From: PVC group bacterium
GTDB lineage: Bacteria; Verrucomicrobiota; Kiritimatiellia; CAIKKV01
DNA length: 64,000 bases
Assembly (NCBI GenBank): GCA_945898015.1
Contig: CAMDGM010000012.1
Coordinates: 1-64,000, forward strand
Direction of reading: 5' to 3'
Numbering within the stretch: the stretch's first letter is position 1; every line of letters begins with the position of its first letter. The position numbers were made by a program, and so were the translations under genes. This document shows positions 44,422 through 52,232 of the stretch, in pieces. The notes beneath the pieces were generated by a model. It did no database searches. It was not told the DNA's origin and saw only the letters and a program-made list of their open reading frames with translations.

Positions 44422-45368
44422 CGCGCCTGACTTCGAGGTTTTTGTTTTTTCTGATTCGTCCTCTGGCGCTTGTGTTGGCGGGACTTGGATTGGTCGTGAC
44501 CGGGTGTGGCAAGGATACTCCTGTATGCGCGGATTGGGGGCCTGTGCCCGCCGATGTGAGTGGCGCTCGCGCGCTGGACGAAGCGTCCCGGGTTGTGGCC
44601 CTGGGCCCGCGCGATTCCGGCACCCCGGGTGCTGAAAAGGCAGCGGCTTATCTGGTCGGACGTCTGCAGGCGCTGGGGATTGAGGCCCGCGTGGACGCCT
44701 TTCAGGAAGAGACTCCCGACGGGACCCAGACGTTTCGCAATGTCATCGGTCGACTTCCCGGGCGAAGCGCGGAAACGGTTGTCCTGATCTCCCACTATGA
44801 CACCAAATCCGGCATTGCCACGAATTTTGTGGGTGCCAATGACTCAGGCTCCAGCACCGGGCTCCTTTTGGAATTGGCCCGGGTGTTAAAGGGGCGACAC
44901 GGCGGGCCGGAGCTGGAATTCCTTTTCACCGATGGCGAAGAGTGCCGCCGCGAGTATGGGCCCCGGGATGGCCTTGTCGGCAGCCGCCGGCGGGCCGGGC
45001 AACTCAAGGCGTCCGGTGAGTCGGCGCGGGTGCGGGCCGTGATTCTGCTCGACATGATCGGGGACCGGGATTTGAAGGTAACCTTGCCCCGGAATGGCGA
45101 TCCTCGTCTTTCCCTGGCGGTGTTTGCGGCCGCCGAACAGGAAGGCGTGAGAGCTAGTTTTGCCTTGGCGGATGGCGCGGTGTTGGACGATCATGTGCCG
45201 TTTCTTGATGCGGGCATGCCGGCGGTGGATCTGATTGATTTTCAATACGGCGAAGGCCCTGGCGATAACCGGTATTGGCATACAGCCGAAGACACGATGG
45301 ACAAGCTGTCCGCCGATTCCCTGGGTCTGGTGGGGCGGGTGGTGCTTCGTGTGTTGGCCGCGCCGTAA
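44418..45368 (+). CDS. Lipoprotein M28-family metallopeptidase
   Basis: This 316-residue protein has a lipoprotein signal peptide with lipobox VTGC at about residue 30, so it is membrane-anchored. The M28 metal-site motifs follow: VLISHYDTKSG (H, D), GANDSGSSTG (D), FLFTDGEECR (E), ILLDMIGDRD (D) and the late histidine in NRYWHTAEDTMD. Members remove single amino acids or act as glutaminyl cyclase-like enzymes. It starts at ATG 44418 inside the stop of the beta-helix gene, so the two are translated together. Confidence 0.9.
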   Translation: MTRLTSRFLFFLIRPLALVLAGLGLVVTGCGKDTPVCADWGPVPADVSGARALDEASRVVALGPRDSGTPGAEKAAAYLVGRLQALGIEARVDAFQEETPDGTQTFRNVIGRLPGRSAETVVLISHYDTKSGIATNFVGANDSGSSTGLLLELARVLKGRHGGPELEFLFTDGEECRREYGPRDGLVGSRRRAGQLKASGESARVRAVILLDMIGDRDLKVTLPRNGDPRLSLAVFAAAEQEGVRASFALADGAVLDDHVPFLDAGMPAVDLIDFQYGEGPGDNRYWHTAEDTMDKLSADSLGLVGRVVLRVLAAP

Positions 45369-45377
45369 GGCGTTGTG

Positions 45378-46184
45378 TTAAACGTCGGGGGGCGTTTTTT
45401 CGGGCGGCGGGGGCGGGGGATATATCCCTTCGAAAGCTTTGCGGATCAGGTCTTTGGTGTCGGACGGAAAATTGTTTTCCAGAATCCACTTTAAAAAACT
45501 GTTTCGGGTGTCAACCAGATCCTTCAGCAACTGGCCTTTTTTGGATCCGAAATTGACGACGATCTGGCCGTTTGCCCATTTAAACCGTCCGGTGCGGTCC
45601 AGCCAGTCTGCGGGGCGTGCGGCGCAGAAGAGATCAAGCGATTCGATGTCTTTGGGCAGATCGGGGTATTTGATCAACTGGCCTTCGAGCACGTCGAGCG
45701 TGGCTTCAGCATCGGCTTCGGCGCCGTGGGCGTTGTCGTGGCGTTTGCCGCAGTAATAGACGACGGCGGCGGAAAGATCGCGAGGCTCCTTCATGTGGAA
45801 TATCCGCTGGGCATCCACCACCTTCCGGCCTTCCATGCGGAAGACGACATTGGCCCGCCTGAACTCGTTCTCCAGCATGGGAATGTCGAACCGGAGCAGG
45901 TTGTAGCCGGCGAGGTCGCATCCGTCGAGTTCGGCGAGAATCAGGCCGGCAATCTCCTTGAACAGCGGTTTGTCGGCCACATCCGCGTCCTTGATTCCGT
46001 GGATGGCCGAGGTTTCGGCAGGAATGGGTACGCCCGGGTTGATGAGCCATGTTTTTGATTGCCGGGAGCCGTCGGGTGTCAATTTGACGATGGCCAACTC
46101 GACGATCCGGTCCAGCTGAACGTCTGTGCCCGTGGATTCAATGTCGAAGACGGCGAGGGGGCGCTGTAAAATGAGACCAGGCAT
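45378..46184 (-). CDS. DnaQ-like 3'-5' exonuclease
   Basis: This 268-residue DEDDh exonuclease has ExoI with D14 and E16 (AVFDIESTGTD), ExoII in GYNLLRFDIPML and ExoIII in DNAHGAEADAEATLD with the histidine. About 90 further residues with no known domain end in a proline run (YPPPPPPE). It can proofread or degrade DNA or RNA ends; in the absence of a polymerase fusion the substrate is open. AGGAG precedes the ATG at 46184. It is divergent from the small basic protein gene and convergent with the M28 gene nine bases away. Confidence 0.9.
   Translation of the reverse strand: MPGLILQRPLAVFDIESTGTDVQLDRIVELAIVKLTPDGSRQSKTWLINPGVPIPAETSAIHGIKDADVADKPLFKEIAGLILAELDGCDLAGYNLLRFDIPMLENEFRRANVVFRMEGRKVVDAQRIFHMKEPRDLSAAVVYYCGKRHDNAHGAEADAEATLDVLEGQLIKYPDLPKDIESLDLFCAARPADWLDRTGRFKWANGQIVVNFGSKKGQLLKDLVDTRNSFLKWILENNFPSDTKDLIRKAFEGIYPPPPPPEKTPPDV
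45380..45400 (+). terminator. Weak hairpin with T-run after the M28 gene
   Basis: AAACG (45380-45384) and CGTTT (45393-45397) pair, followed by TTT, 12 bases after the peptidase stop. It lies in the 3' end of the convergent exonuclease gene. The stem is only five base pairs. Confidence 0.3.
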
Positions 46185-46213
46185 GGGAAGAGACTCCTTG
46201 GGCGAATTTTCGG

Positions 46214-46242
46214 TTGACAGTCCTCTTTATGCCTGCCATTAT
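46214..46242 (+). promoter_or_regulatory. Sigma70-type promoter for the small basic protein gene
   Basis: TTGACA (46214-46219), a 17-base spacer, then CATTAT (46237-46242); TATAAA at 46240 overlaps it. The start codon is 39 bases further and has AGGAG. A perfect -35 fits a highly expressed, ribosome-associated-type gene. Confidence 0.6.
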
Positions 46243-46280
46243 AAACAATTACAACAATTTATTTCAGGAGAGCACGCATC

Positions 46281-46433
46281 ATGTCCCAGCATCGTAGTTT
46301 GCGATCGAATAGTAAAACTGCCGTCAAGCGGAATGTACTCAAGCGCTTTGAACGGGTCGACCTGCTTCGCTCCCGCGGCAAGTGGAAAGAGGGCGATCGT
46401 GGACTTGGCCTCCCCAAAACCAAGGCCGAATAG
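46281..46433 (+). CDS. PVC-type small basic protein, 50 residues
   Basis: The 50-residue product starts MSQHRSLRSNSKTAVKRNVL and ends in GLPKTKAE. From memory this matches a family of small basic proteins known only from Chlamydiae, Verrucomicrobia and related phyla (TIGR04137). They are rich in Lys and Arg and of unknown but probably ribosome-associated function. It has a consensus -35 promoter and a good AGGAG site. The gene overlaps the pseudouridine synthase start (46399), so the two are coupled. It is too short for usual gene-length cut-offs and is easily missed. Confidence 0.9.
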   Translation: MSQHRSLRSNSKTAVKRNVLKRFERVDLLRSRGKWKEGDRGLGLPKTKAE

Positions 46434-47163
46434 CGTCCGGCTTCAGAAGTATCTTGCCCAGTGTGGCGTCGCTTCCCGGCGGGCGGGGGAAGTGTGGATC
46501 CGCCAGGGCCGTGTGGCGGTGGATGGTCACGTGGTGACGGAAGTCGGCGTCAGCGTGGATCCGTCTATTCAGATCGTGTCTGTGGACGGTCGCCCGATTA
46601 AACCGGAATCCTTTGTCCACATTCTGTTAAATAAGCCCCGGAATACGGTCTGCACCTGCCAGGACCCGCAGGGCCGTTTGACGTACCAAGAACTCCTTCC
46701 TGATCTGGCGGCGCGGGTTTATTCCGTCGGGCGACTGGATATGGACAGTGAAGGTTTGTTGTTGCTGACGAATGATGGCGATCTGGCCCATCGGTTAGCT
46801 CATCCCCGGCATCATGTTGACAAAACCTATCATGTCTGGTGTTCCGGTGCGCTTGATCGGGCCGCGTTGGGCCGGATGACGGGTGCGGGTGTGGAATCGG
46901 AAGGAGAGCGGCTTCGCATGCGATCCATTGCGCCGCGGGGTGAAACACGGGGCGGATGGCTTTTTGAGGTGGTCCTGGGCGAAGGGCGTAAACGCCAGAT
47001 TCGACGCATGATGACGGAGTCGGGGACGAAGGTGTTGCGCTTGCAGCGGGTGGCGATGGGCCCGTTACGTCTGGGTAATCTCAAGCCCGGCGCCTGGCGT
47101 CATCTGACGGTGGATGAAGTGGAGCGGCTTCGCGCCGCGGGTGAGGAAAAGGAGACACGATGA
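46399..47163 (+). CDS. RsuA/RluB-family pseudouridine synthase
   Basis: This 254-residue enzyme converts specific rRNA uridines to pseudouridine. It has an N-terminal S4 RNA-binding domain (VRLQKYLAQCGVASRRAGEV at about 13-58) and the catalytic strand SVGRLDMDSEGLLLLTNDG, with D in GRLDMDSEG as nucleophile; GEGRKRQIRRMM is the family's late motif. No ATG lies in front of the S4 domain within the intergenic space; the start is GTG 46399 (GAGGG before it) or TTG 46405, both inside the small basic protein gene. It overlaps the SH3 gene by four bases. Confidence 0.9.
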   Translation: MDLASPKPRPNSVRLQKYLAQCGVASRRAGEVWIRQGRVAVDGHVVTEVGVSVDPSIQIVSVDGRPIKPESFVHILLNKPRNTVCTCQDPQGRLTYQELLPDLAARVYSVGRLDMDSEGLLLLTNDGDLAHRLAHPRHHVDKTYHVWCSGALDRAALGRMTGAGVESEGERLRMRSIAPRGETRGGWLFEVVLGEGRKRQIRRMMTESGTKVLRLQRVAMGPLRLGNLKPGAWRHLTVDEVERLRAAGEEKETR

Positions 47164-48038
47164 ACAGCATGATCAAGCGGCTAATAATTGTGGGGGCCGC
47201 GCTGGCGGTTTCCACCGTCTGGGCGCAAACGGGCAAGGTGTCGGTTCTTCATGACCGGGTCAATTTGCGGGCCAAGCCGAAGCCTGAGGCGGAAGTGGCC
47301 GGCCAAGTTAATGCTGGCATGATTTTGGAATCCCGAGGCATGGAGGGAGACTGGGTGGCGGTGGCGCCGCCCGAGTCGATCGGTCTGTGGGTGTTCGCGG
47401 AGTTTGTAAAAGACAACAAGGTGGCCACCGACAAATTGAACATTCGTGCCGGCGCCGGCATCAATTATCCCATGGTAGGCTATATGCTGAAAGACGATCC
47501 GGTGGTGGCGAGGAGTTCCCTGGGCGAATGGCTGGAGATCGCGCCTCCGGCCCATGCCACGCTCTGGGTTCATAAGGATTTTGTGAACCCTGTGATTGAA
47601 GCGATAGCTCCTTTTTCGGCGGTGCTGGTGGCGTCGAATCCCGTGGTGACGACCGCGAGTTCGGTGGAGACCAATTTGCCTTCGATCCAGTCTCCGGTGG
47701 CGGCTCCGCCGGTAACCGTTCCGAGACAGGCGGTTACGCTTCCTGCGGATCTTGGTGAACGCGGCCTGGTCCCGTTGGACGGTCAGGGCGAGGTGCTGGA
47801 ACGCGAGGGGGTATTGCATAAAACCAGCCTGTTTGATTTCGGACGTGTGAGTAATTATTGCCTGGTGGACCGGGAGCGCGGTCGCCCGGTGACGGTGTGT
47901 TATATTCGTGGCAACAATGCGCAATTGAAAGCGTTCGAAGGCCGCCGGATCAGGATCAAGGGTGACGGTTACTGGGTCAAGGGTGGTGAAAAGGCGGTCG
48001 TTGTGCCCACGCAGATTATGCCGCTGGCCGATTTGTAG
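47160..48038 (+). CDS. Exported protein with two bacterial SH3 domains
   Basis: This 292-residue protein has a signal peptide at 1-22 (STVWA/QT), two SH3b domains (about 26-80, VNLRAKPKPEAEVAG; about 88-145, LNIRAGAGINYPMVG) and a proline/valine-rich linker. A C-terminal OB-like segment at about 200-292 (VSNYCLVDRERGRPVTVCYI) follows. SH3b domains bind peptidoglycan or glycan; here there is no catalytic domain. It is coupled by ATGA to the pseudouridine synthase and is 24 bases before the EndoQ gene. Its role is unknown. Confidence 0.82.
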   Translation: MNSMIKRLIIVGAALAVSTVWAQTGKVSVLHDRVNLRAKPKPEAEVAGQVNAGMILESRGMEGDWVAVAPPESIGLWVFAEFVKDNKVATDKLNIRAGAGINYPMVGYMLKDDPVVARSSLGEWLEIAPPAHATLWVHKDFVNPVIEAIAPFSAVLVASNPVVTTASSVETNLPSIQSPVAAPPVTVPRQAVTLPADLGERGLVPLDGQGEVLEREGVLHKTSLFDFGRVSNYCLVDRERGRPVTVCYIRGNNAQLKAFEGRRIRIKGDGYWVKGGEKAVVVPTQIMPLADL

Positions 48039-48062
48039 CGCGATGGATGAAAGGAGGATCGT

Positions 48063-49454
48063 ATGTTTTATGCGGACCTTCATGTACATTCGCGGTATTC
48101 AAGGGCCACAAGCCCGTCAGGGACGCTGGAGAATTTTTCGCGCTGGGGGCGGCTAAAAGGAATCACGGTGGTGGCCACCGGGGATTTTACTCATCCGGCG
48201 TGGCGGGCGGCGATCGGCGATGAGTTGATTCCGGCCGAACCCGGGTTGTTCCGGTTGAAGCCGGAGCGTGAACGGGCCATTGAGATGGAGCTTCCGGCGG
48301 CCTGTCAGTTGGAGGGCACGCCGTTTTCCAAGCCGGTTCGATTTCTGCTTCAAGTGGAAATTTCCACGATTTACAAACGGGATGGGTTTACCCGCAAAGT
48401 GCATCACCTTATTCTGGCGCCCGGCCTGAAGGAAGTCGATGCGTTGACAACCCGGCTTGGGCGGATTGGGAATTTGAAGTCGGATGGGCGCCCGATCCTG
48501 GGCCTTGATTCGCGTGATCTGCTGGAAATGGTGTTGGAGTCCGGCGCGGGGTGCATGTTGATTCCCGCTCATATATGGACGCCTTGGTTTTCAGCCTTGG
48601 GATCAAAATCGGGGTTTGATTCCGTTGCGGATTGTTATGCCGATTTGGCTCCTCATGTGTTTGCGGTGGAGACAGGGCTGTCGTCTGATCCTCCGATGAA
48701 CTGGCAGGTGTCGAGCCTGGACCGGTACCGGCTGGTGTCGAATTCGGATTGTCATTCTCCTGAAAAACTGGGACGCGAAGCGACGGCGTTTGATGCGGAA
48801 CCGGATTATTTTGCGATTCGCAAGGCCTTGGAAACGGGCGTTGGGTACGCCGGCACCGTTGAATTCTTTCCGGAGGAGGGGAAGTATCATTTGGACGGAC
48901 ATCGCAATTGCCAGATTTGCTGGGATCCCCGGGAGACGAAGAAGCACAAAGGGCTCTGCACCGTATGTGGAAAACCGGTAACCGTAGGCGTCATGGCGCG
49001 GGTGGAAGAACTGGCGGATCGGCCGGAAGGTGTTCAGGCGCCTACCGCGGGACCGTTCCGGAGTTTTATTCCGCTGTCGGAGGTGTTGAGCGAGGTTCTG
49101 GGCGGCGGCCCATCTTCAGGGAAAGTGGAATCTGCCCGTTCCGCGATAGTCTCCGGAGTGGGGCCGGAGCTGTATGTGTTGGGGCATGCGCCTCTGGATG
49201 TGATCGAGAAGGTTGGCCCCCCGCGACTGGGAGAGGCGATTGGTCGCATGAGATCGGGAAACGTGATTCGCGAATCTGGTTATGATGGCGAGTATGGCGT
49301 GATTCGTTTGTTCAAACCCGAAGAACTGGGTCGGATTCCACGGGTTAAGAAACGGATAAAACAGGTTCAGGATATTGAGGCTAAGATATCGATTCGGAAG
49401 ACGAAAAGAATCGTAAAAAAACGCGATAACCGGAAGCAGATGGATCTGTTTTAA
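48063..49454 (+). CDS. Endonuclease Q homologue (PHP-domain nuclease) with C-terminal clamp motif
   Basis: This 463-residue protein matches EndoQ, a nuclease that cuts 5' to deaminated bases such as uracil and hypoxanthine. The PHP metal motif is DLHVHS (5-10, H7 and H9), followed by GDFTHP, LIPAHIWTPW and SNSDCHSPEKLG. A zinc finger (CQIC...CTVC, about 281-303) and a helical tail complete the family pattern. EndoQ is well known in Thermococcales and in a few bacteria. The final residues QMDLF (459-463) match the bacterial beta-clamp consensus QL(S/D)LF. Known archaeal EndoQ binds PCNA by its C-terminus, so this may be the bacterial equivalent (inference). Confidence 0.88.
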   Translation: MFYADLHVHSRYSRATSPSGTLENFSRWGRLKGITVVATGDFTHPAWRAAIGDELIPAEPGLFRLKPERERAIEMELPAACQLEGTPFSKPVRFLLQVEISTIYKRDGFTRKVHHLILAPGLKEVDALTTRLGRIGNLKSDGRPILGLDSRDLLEMVLESGAGCMLIPAHIWTPWFSALGSKSGFDSVADCYADLAPHVFAVETGLSSDPPMNWQVSSLDRYRLVSNSDCHSPEKLGREATAFDAEPDYFAIRKALETGVGYAGTVEFFPEEGKYHLDGHRNCQICWDPRETKKHKGLCTVCGKPVTVGVMARVEELADRPEGVQAPTAGPFRSFIPLSEVLSEVLGGGPSSGKVESARSAIVSGVGPELYVLGHAPLDVIEKVGPPRLGEAIGRMRSGNVIRESGYDGEYGVIRLFKPEELGRIPRVKKRIKQVQDIEAKISIRKTKRIVKKRDNRKQMDLF

Positions 49455-49759
49455 CCAGGTAGTCAGTTTTTTAAGAACGCTGTTTTTTATCAAATCGTAA
49501 TCGTATAATTTGAGCTTGTCGTAACATTACGTAAGATTTTCATTACAGCCTGTTATTATAAAATTGTTTTTATACTTATGTGTAAAACACGTAATAACAA
49601 TTAGTTACGATCGCTACTTCTCGTGTTTTCAATGTGGTACTTACCAATTGAACAAAATTAAAATAAAAAAATACTTGAAATAAACTTATCATTGTACATG
49701 ATACACAAGTTTTTTCGAAGCGTTCAGGTCTTGTGATATCTAATAAGGAGAATAGGGTT
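49455..49759 (+). promoter_or_regulatory. AT-rich intergenic region with promoter and operator for the uronate operon
   Basis: This 305-base gap is strongly AT-rich. TTGAAA (49675-49680), a 16-base spacer and CATGAT (49697-49702) form a candidate promoter for the GntR gene. A TGTA-N5-TACA dyad (49693-49705), of the type bound by FadR/GntR-family regulators, overlaps the -10, so binding would block it. Several ACGTAA motifs lie upstream (for example near 49527 and 49590). No gene or tRNA is visible. Confidence 0.45.
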
Positions 49760-50413
49760 ATGTCTTTAGCGGTGACGAAGAAAACGTTGGGTGAATTGGT
49801 GGCTGCCCGAATTCGGGATTACATTCTTGATCATGGGATGAAGACGGGAGACCGGCTTCCTACGGAACAACAGTTTGCGGAGATGTTTGGCGTTAGTCGT
49901 GTGGTGGTCCGCGAGGCGACCAAGTCGCTGGGTTATCTGGGTATCATCCGGGCGGCGCCACGGCGCGGGCTGACAGTGGGCTTGATCGACAATGATCGGA
50001 TGGCCGAGATCGTGTCGTTCAATTGGATGCTGGCTTCGATGGAGCCTGCGATTGCATTACGCACGTGGGCCATTATGACGGCGGGTGCGCTTTCGATTTC
50101 CACTCAAACGATTCAGGTTTCGGATCTGGCGGAATTGACGACCTTGGCGGGCAAGGCCGATGTGGATGGCGTCTTGTCCCAGGCGGAGACCGAATTTACC
50201 CGCAAGCTTTTGCTGGTTTACGGGTGTGTGGGTGCGGCATTCTTTGGCACCACGGTGATCCAGTATTTGCGGATGTTTGCGGAAAAAAATAAGAAAAAGT
50301 TTACATCTAAATCCGGACCCGTGTATAAGCAAGTGGTGGAACTGTTGAAGGACAAGCAGAACGCTGAGGCGGAGGCGCTGTTGTTGAGTCATATTAATTC
50401 CATTTCCGTTTGA
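49760..50413 (+). CDS. GntR/FadR-family transcriptional regulator
   Basis: This 217-residue regulator has an N-terminal winged helix-turn-helix (DRLPTEQQFAEMFGVSRVVV, residues about 37-56) and a C-terminal helical ligand-binding region as in the FadR branch (about 100-217). Members commonly repress uronate or lactate genes. A dyad that overlaps the promoter at 49697 fits autorepression. ATG 49760 has AAGGAG. It opens an operon with KDPG aldolase, a sugar kinase and a sugar transporter. Confidence 0.9.
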   Translation: MSLAVTKKTLGELVAARIRDYILDHGMKTGDRLPTEQQFAEMFGVSRVVVREATKSLGYLGIIRAAPRRGLTVGLIDNDRMAEIVSFNWMLASMEPAIALRTWAIMTAGALSISTQTIQVSDLAELTTLAGKADVDGVLSQAETEFTRKLLLVYGCVGAAFFGTTVIQYLRMFAEKNKKKFTSKSGPVYKQVVELLKDKQNAEAEALLLSHINSISV

Positions 50414-50449
50414 GGCGGAGGTGTCGGACGCGACTTGAGGAGATGTTCA

Positions 50450-51127
50450 ATGGCGAGATTCAAGCGGTTGCAGGTGTTAAACACGATGGTTGAGACTGGC
50501 CTGGTGCCGGTGTTTTACAGTCCTGAGTTGGAAGTGGCCAAGGCGGTTGCCGGTTCCTGCGTGGCGGGTGGTTGCCCGATCTTGGAGTTCACAAACCGGG
50601 GTGATCACGCGTGGGAGGTGTTTTCGGCGCTCGAAAAGCACTGTGCCAAAGCCCACCCCCATCTCGTGCTGGGTGTGGGGTCTGTGGTGGATCCGGGCAC
50701 GGCTTCGCTGTATATCAATTGCGGGGCATCTTTTGTGGTGGGCCCTGTTTTGAATGCGGATGTGGCCCGGGCCTGCAACCGGCGCAAGGTGGCTTATGCG
50801 CCCGGTTGCGGCAGCGCCTCGGAAGTTTCCCAGGCCGAGGAACTCGGCTGCGAGATTGTCAAAGTGTTTCCGGGCGAATCCGTTGGCGGACCGACTTTTG
50901 TCAAGTCCGTGCTGGGGCCTTGTCCCTGGTCGAGCCTGATGCCGACAGGCGGGGTGGATGCCACCGCGGAATCGCTCAAGGCCTGGTTCGGCGCGGGCGT
51001 GGTTTGCGTGGGGATGGGTTCAAATCTAATCACCCAGTCGTTGATCAAGGCGGGGGATTACAAGGGTCTTGCCGCCAAGATTGCCGAAACGATGGCCTTG
51101 ATCAACTCGATCCGTGGAGGGAAGTGA
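50450..51127 (+). CDS. eda: 2-dehydro-3-deoxyphosphogluconate (KDPG) aldolase family protein
   Basis: This 225-residue aldolase splits KDPG into pyruvate and glyceraldehyde 3-phosphate, the last step of the Entner-Doudoroff and uronate pathways. The catalytic glutamate is E46 (ILEFTNRG) and the Schiff-base lysine is K138 (EIVKVFPGES); PTGGVD marks the phosphate loop. The chain is slightly longer than E. coli Eda (213). ATG 50450 has GAGGAG. It precedes the sugar kinase by one base, so the two steps that follow KDG are adjacent. Confidence 0.93.
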   Translation: MARFKRLQVLNTMVETGLVPVFYSPELEVAKAVAGSCVAGGCPILEFTNRGDHAWEVFSALEKHCAKAHPHLVLGVGSVVDPGTASLYINCGASFVVGPVLNADVARACNRRKVAYAPGCGSASEVSQAEELGCEIVKVFPGESVGGPTFVKSVLGPCPWSSLMPTGGVDATAESLKAWFGAGVVCVGMGSNLITQSLIKAGDYKGLAAKIAETMALINSIRGGK

Positions 51128-51128
51128 C

Positions 51129-52226
51129 ATGCCTCTGAACCTCAAACCGAAGAGCGAATGCAAGTGGGATGCCGCCGCGTTGGGCGAAGTGATGCTCCGG
51201 CTTGATCCGGGTGAGGGGCGTATTCGGACCGCGCGGGAATTCAAAGTGTGGGAGGGCGGCGGCGAATACAATGTCGTCCGCGGGCTCAAGCGGTGTTTCG
51301 GTCTTCAGACCACGGTGGCCACGGCCATTGTCGACAGCGATGTGGGTCGCCTGCTGGAGGATTTGATGCTCCAGGGCGGGGTGGATCTCAGCCATGTGAA
51401 GTGGACGCCATTCGATGGGATAGGGAAGGCTTCGCGGGTGGGGCTTAATTTCACGGAAAAGGGGTTTGGCATCCGCGCGGCGGTGGGTTGTTCCGATCGC
51501 GGCCATTCCGCGGCGTCCCAGATCAAGCCCGGCGACTTCAACTGGAAGAAGCTTTTCCAGGAGGAAGGGGTCCGCTGGCTCCATTGTGGCGGCATTTTTG
51601 CGGCCCTTTCTTCCGGTGCTGCGGAAGCGACGATTGAGGCGATGACGGCGGCCCGGGCGAGCGGAACGATTGTCTCGTTTGACCTGAATTTCCGGGCCTC
51701 CCTTTGGAAATCCCAGGGCGGTCCCGCGAAAGCCGTTGAGGTGAATCGCCGGATTGCGCCGCTGGTGGATGTGATGATCGGAAACGAAGAGGATTTCACG
51801 GCGGCGCTGGGCTTCGAGGTGCCGGGCATGGACGCCCACTTGTCCAACCTCGATCCGTCTAATTTTAAGAAGATGATCGCGGAAGCGATGAAAATGTTCC
51901 CGAACTTCAAGGCCGTGGCCACCACGCTTCGGAATGCCAGAACCGCCACGGTGAACGATTGGAGTGCGATCCTCTATATGGACGGCGCGTTCCATGAAGC
52001 GGTGTTGCGCGACAACTTGGAGATTTTTGACCGGGTTGGCGGGGGCGACAGTTTTGCCTCCGGGTTGATTTATGGGCTTTTGTCCGGAAAAACACCCGAG
52101 GACGCTGTCAATTATGGGGCGGCCCATGGGGCTTTGGCCATGACGACGCCCGGCGACACCAGCATGGCGACCCTCAAGGAAGTTGAGGCTGTGATGAAGG
52201 GCAAGGGCGCCCGCGTTATTCGTTGA
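51129..52226 (+). CDS. kdgK: PfkB-family sugar kinase, likely 2-keto-3-deoxygluconate kinase
   Basis: This 365-residue ribokinase-fold enzyme has the PfkB second signature DRVGGGDSFASGLIYG with the catalytic Asp, the anion-hole glycines in GGG and an N-terminal GEGRIRTAREFKVWEGGGEY typical of KDG kinase. Phosphorylation of KDG to KDPG is the step just before the aldolase encoded upstream, so KdgK is the likely role. The ATG is two bases after the aldolase stop, with GGAGG inside the aldolase end. Substrate specificity is inferred from context. Confidence 0.88.
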   Translation: MPLNLKPKSECKWDAAALGEVMLRLDPGEGRIRTAREFKVWEGGGEYNVVRGLKRCFGLQTTVATAIVDSDVGRLLEDLMLQGGVDLSHVKWTPFDGIGKASRVGLNFTEKGFGIRAAVGCSDRGHSAASQIKPGDFNWKKLFQEEGVRWLHCGGIFAALSSGAAEATIEAMTAARASGTIVSFDLNFRASLWKSQGGPAKAVEVNRRIAPLVDVMIGNEEDFTAALGFEVPGMDAHLSNLDPSNFKKMIAEAMKMFPNFKAVATTLRNARTATVNDWSAILYMDGAFHEAVLRDNLEIFDRVGGGDSFASGLIYGLLSGKTPEDAVNYGAAHGALAMTTPGDTSMATLKEVEAVMKGKGARVIR

Positions 52227-52232
52227 TCAGCC

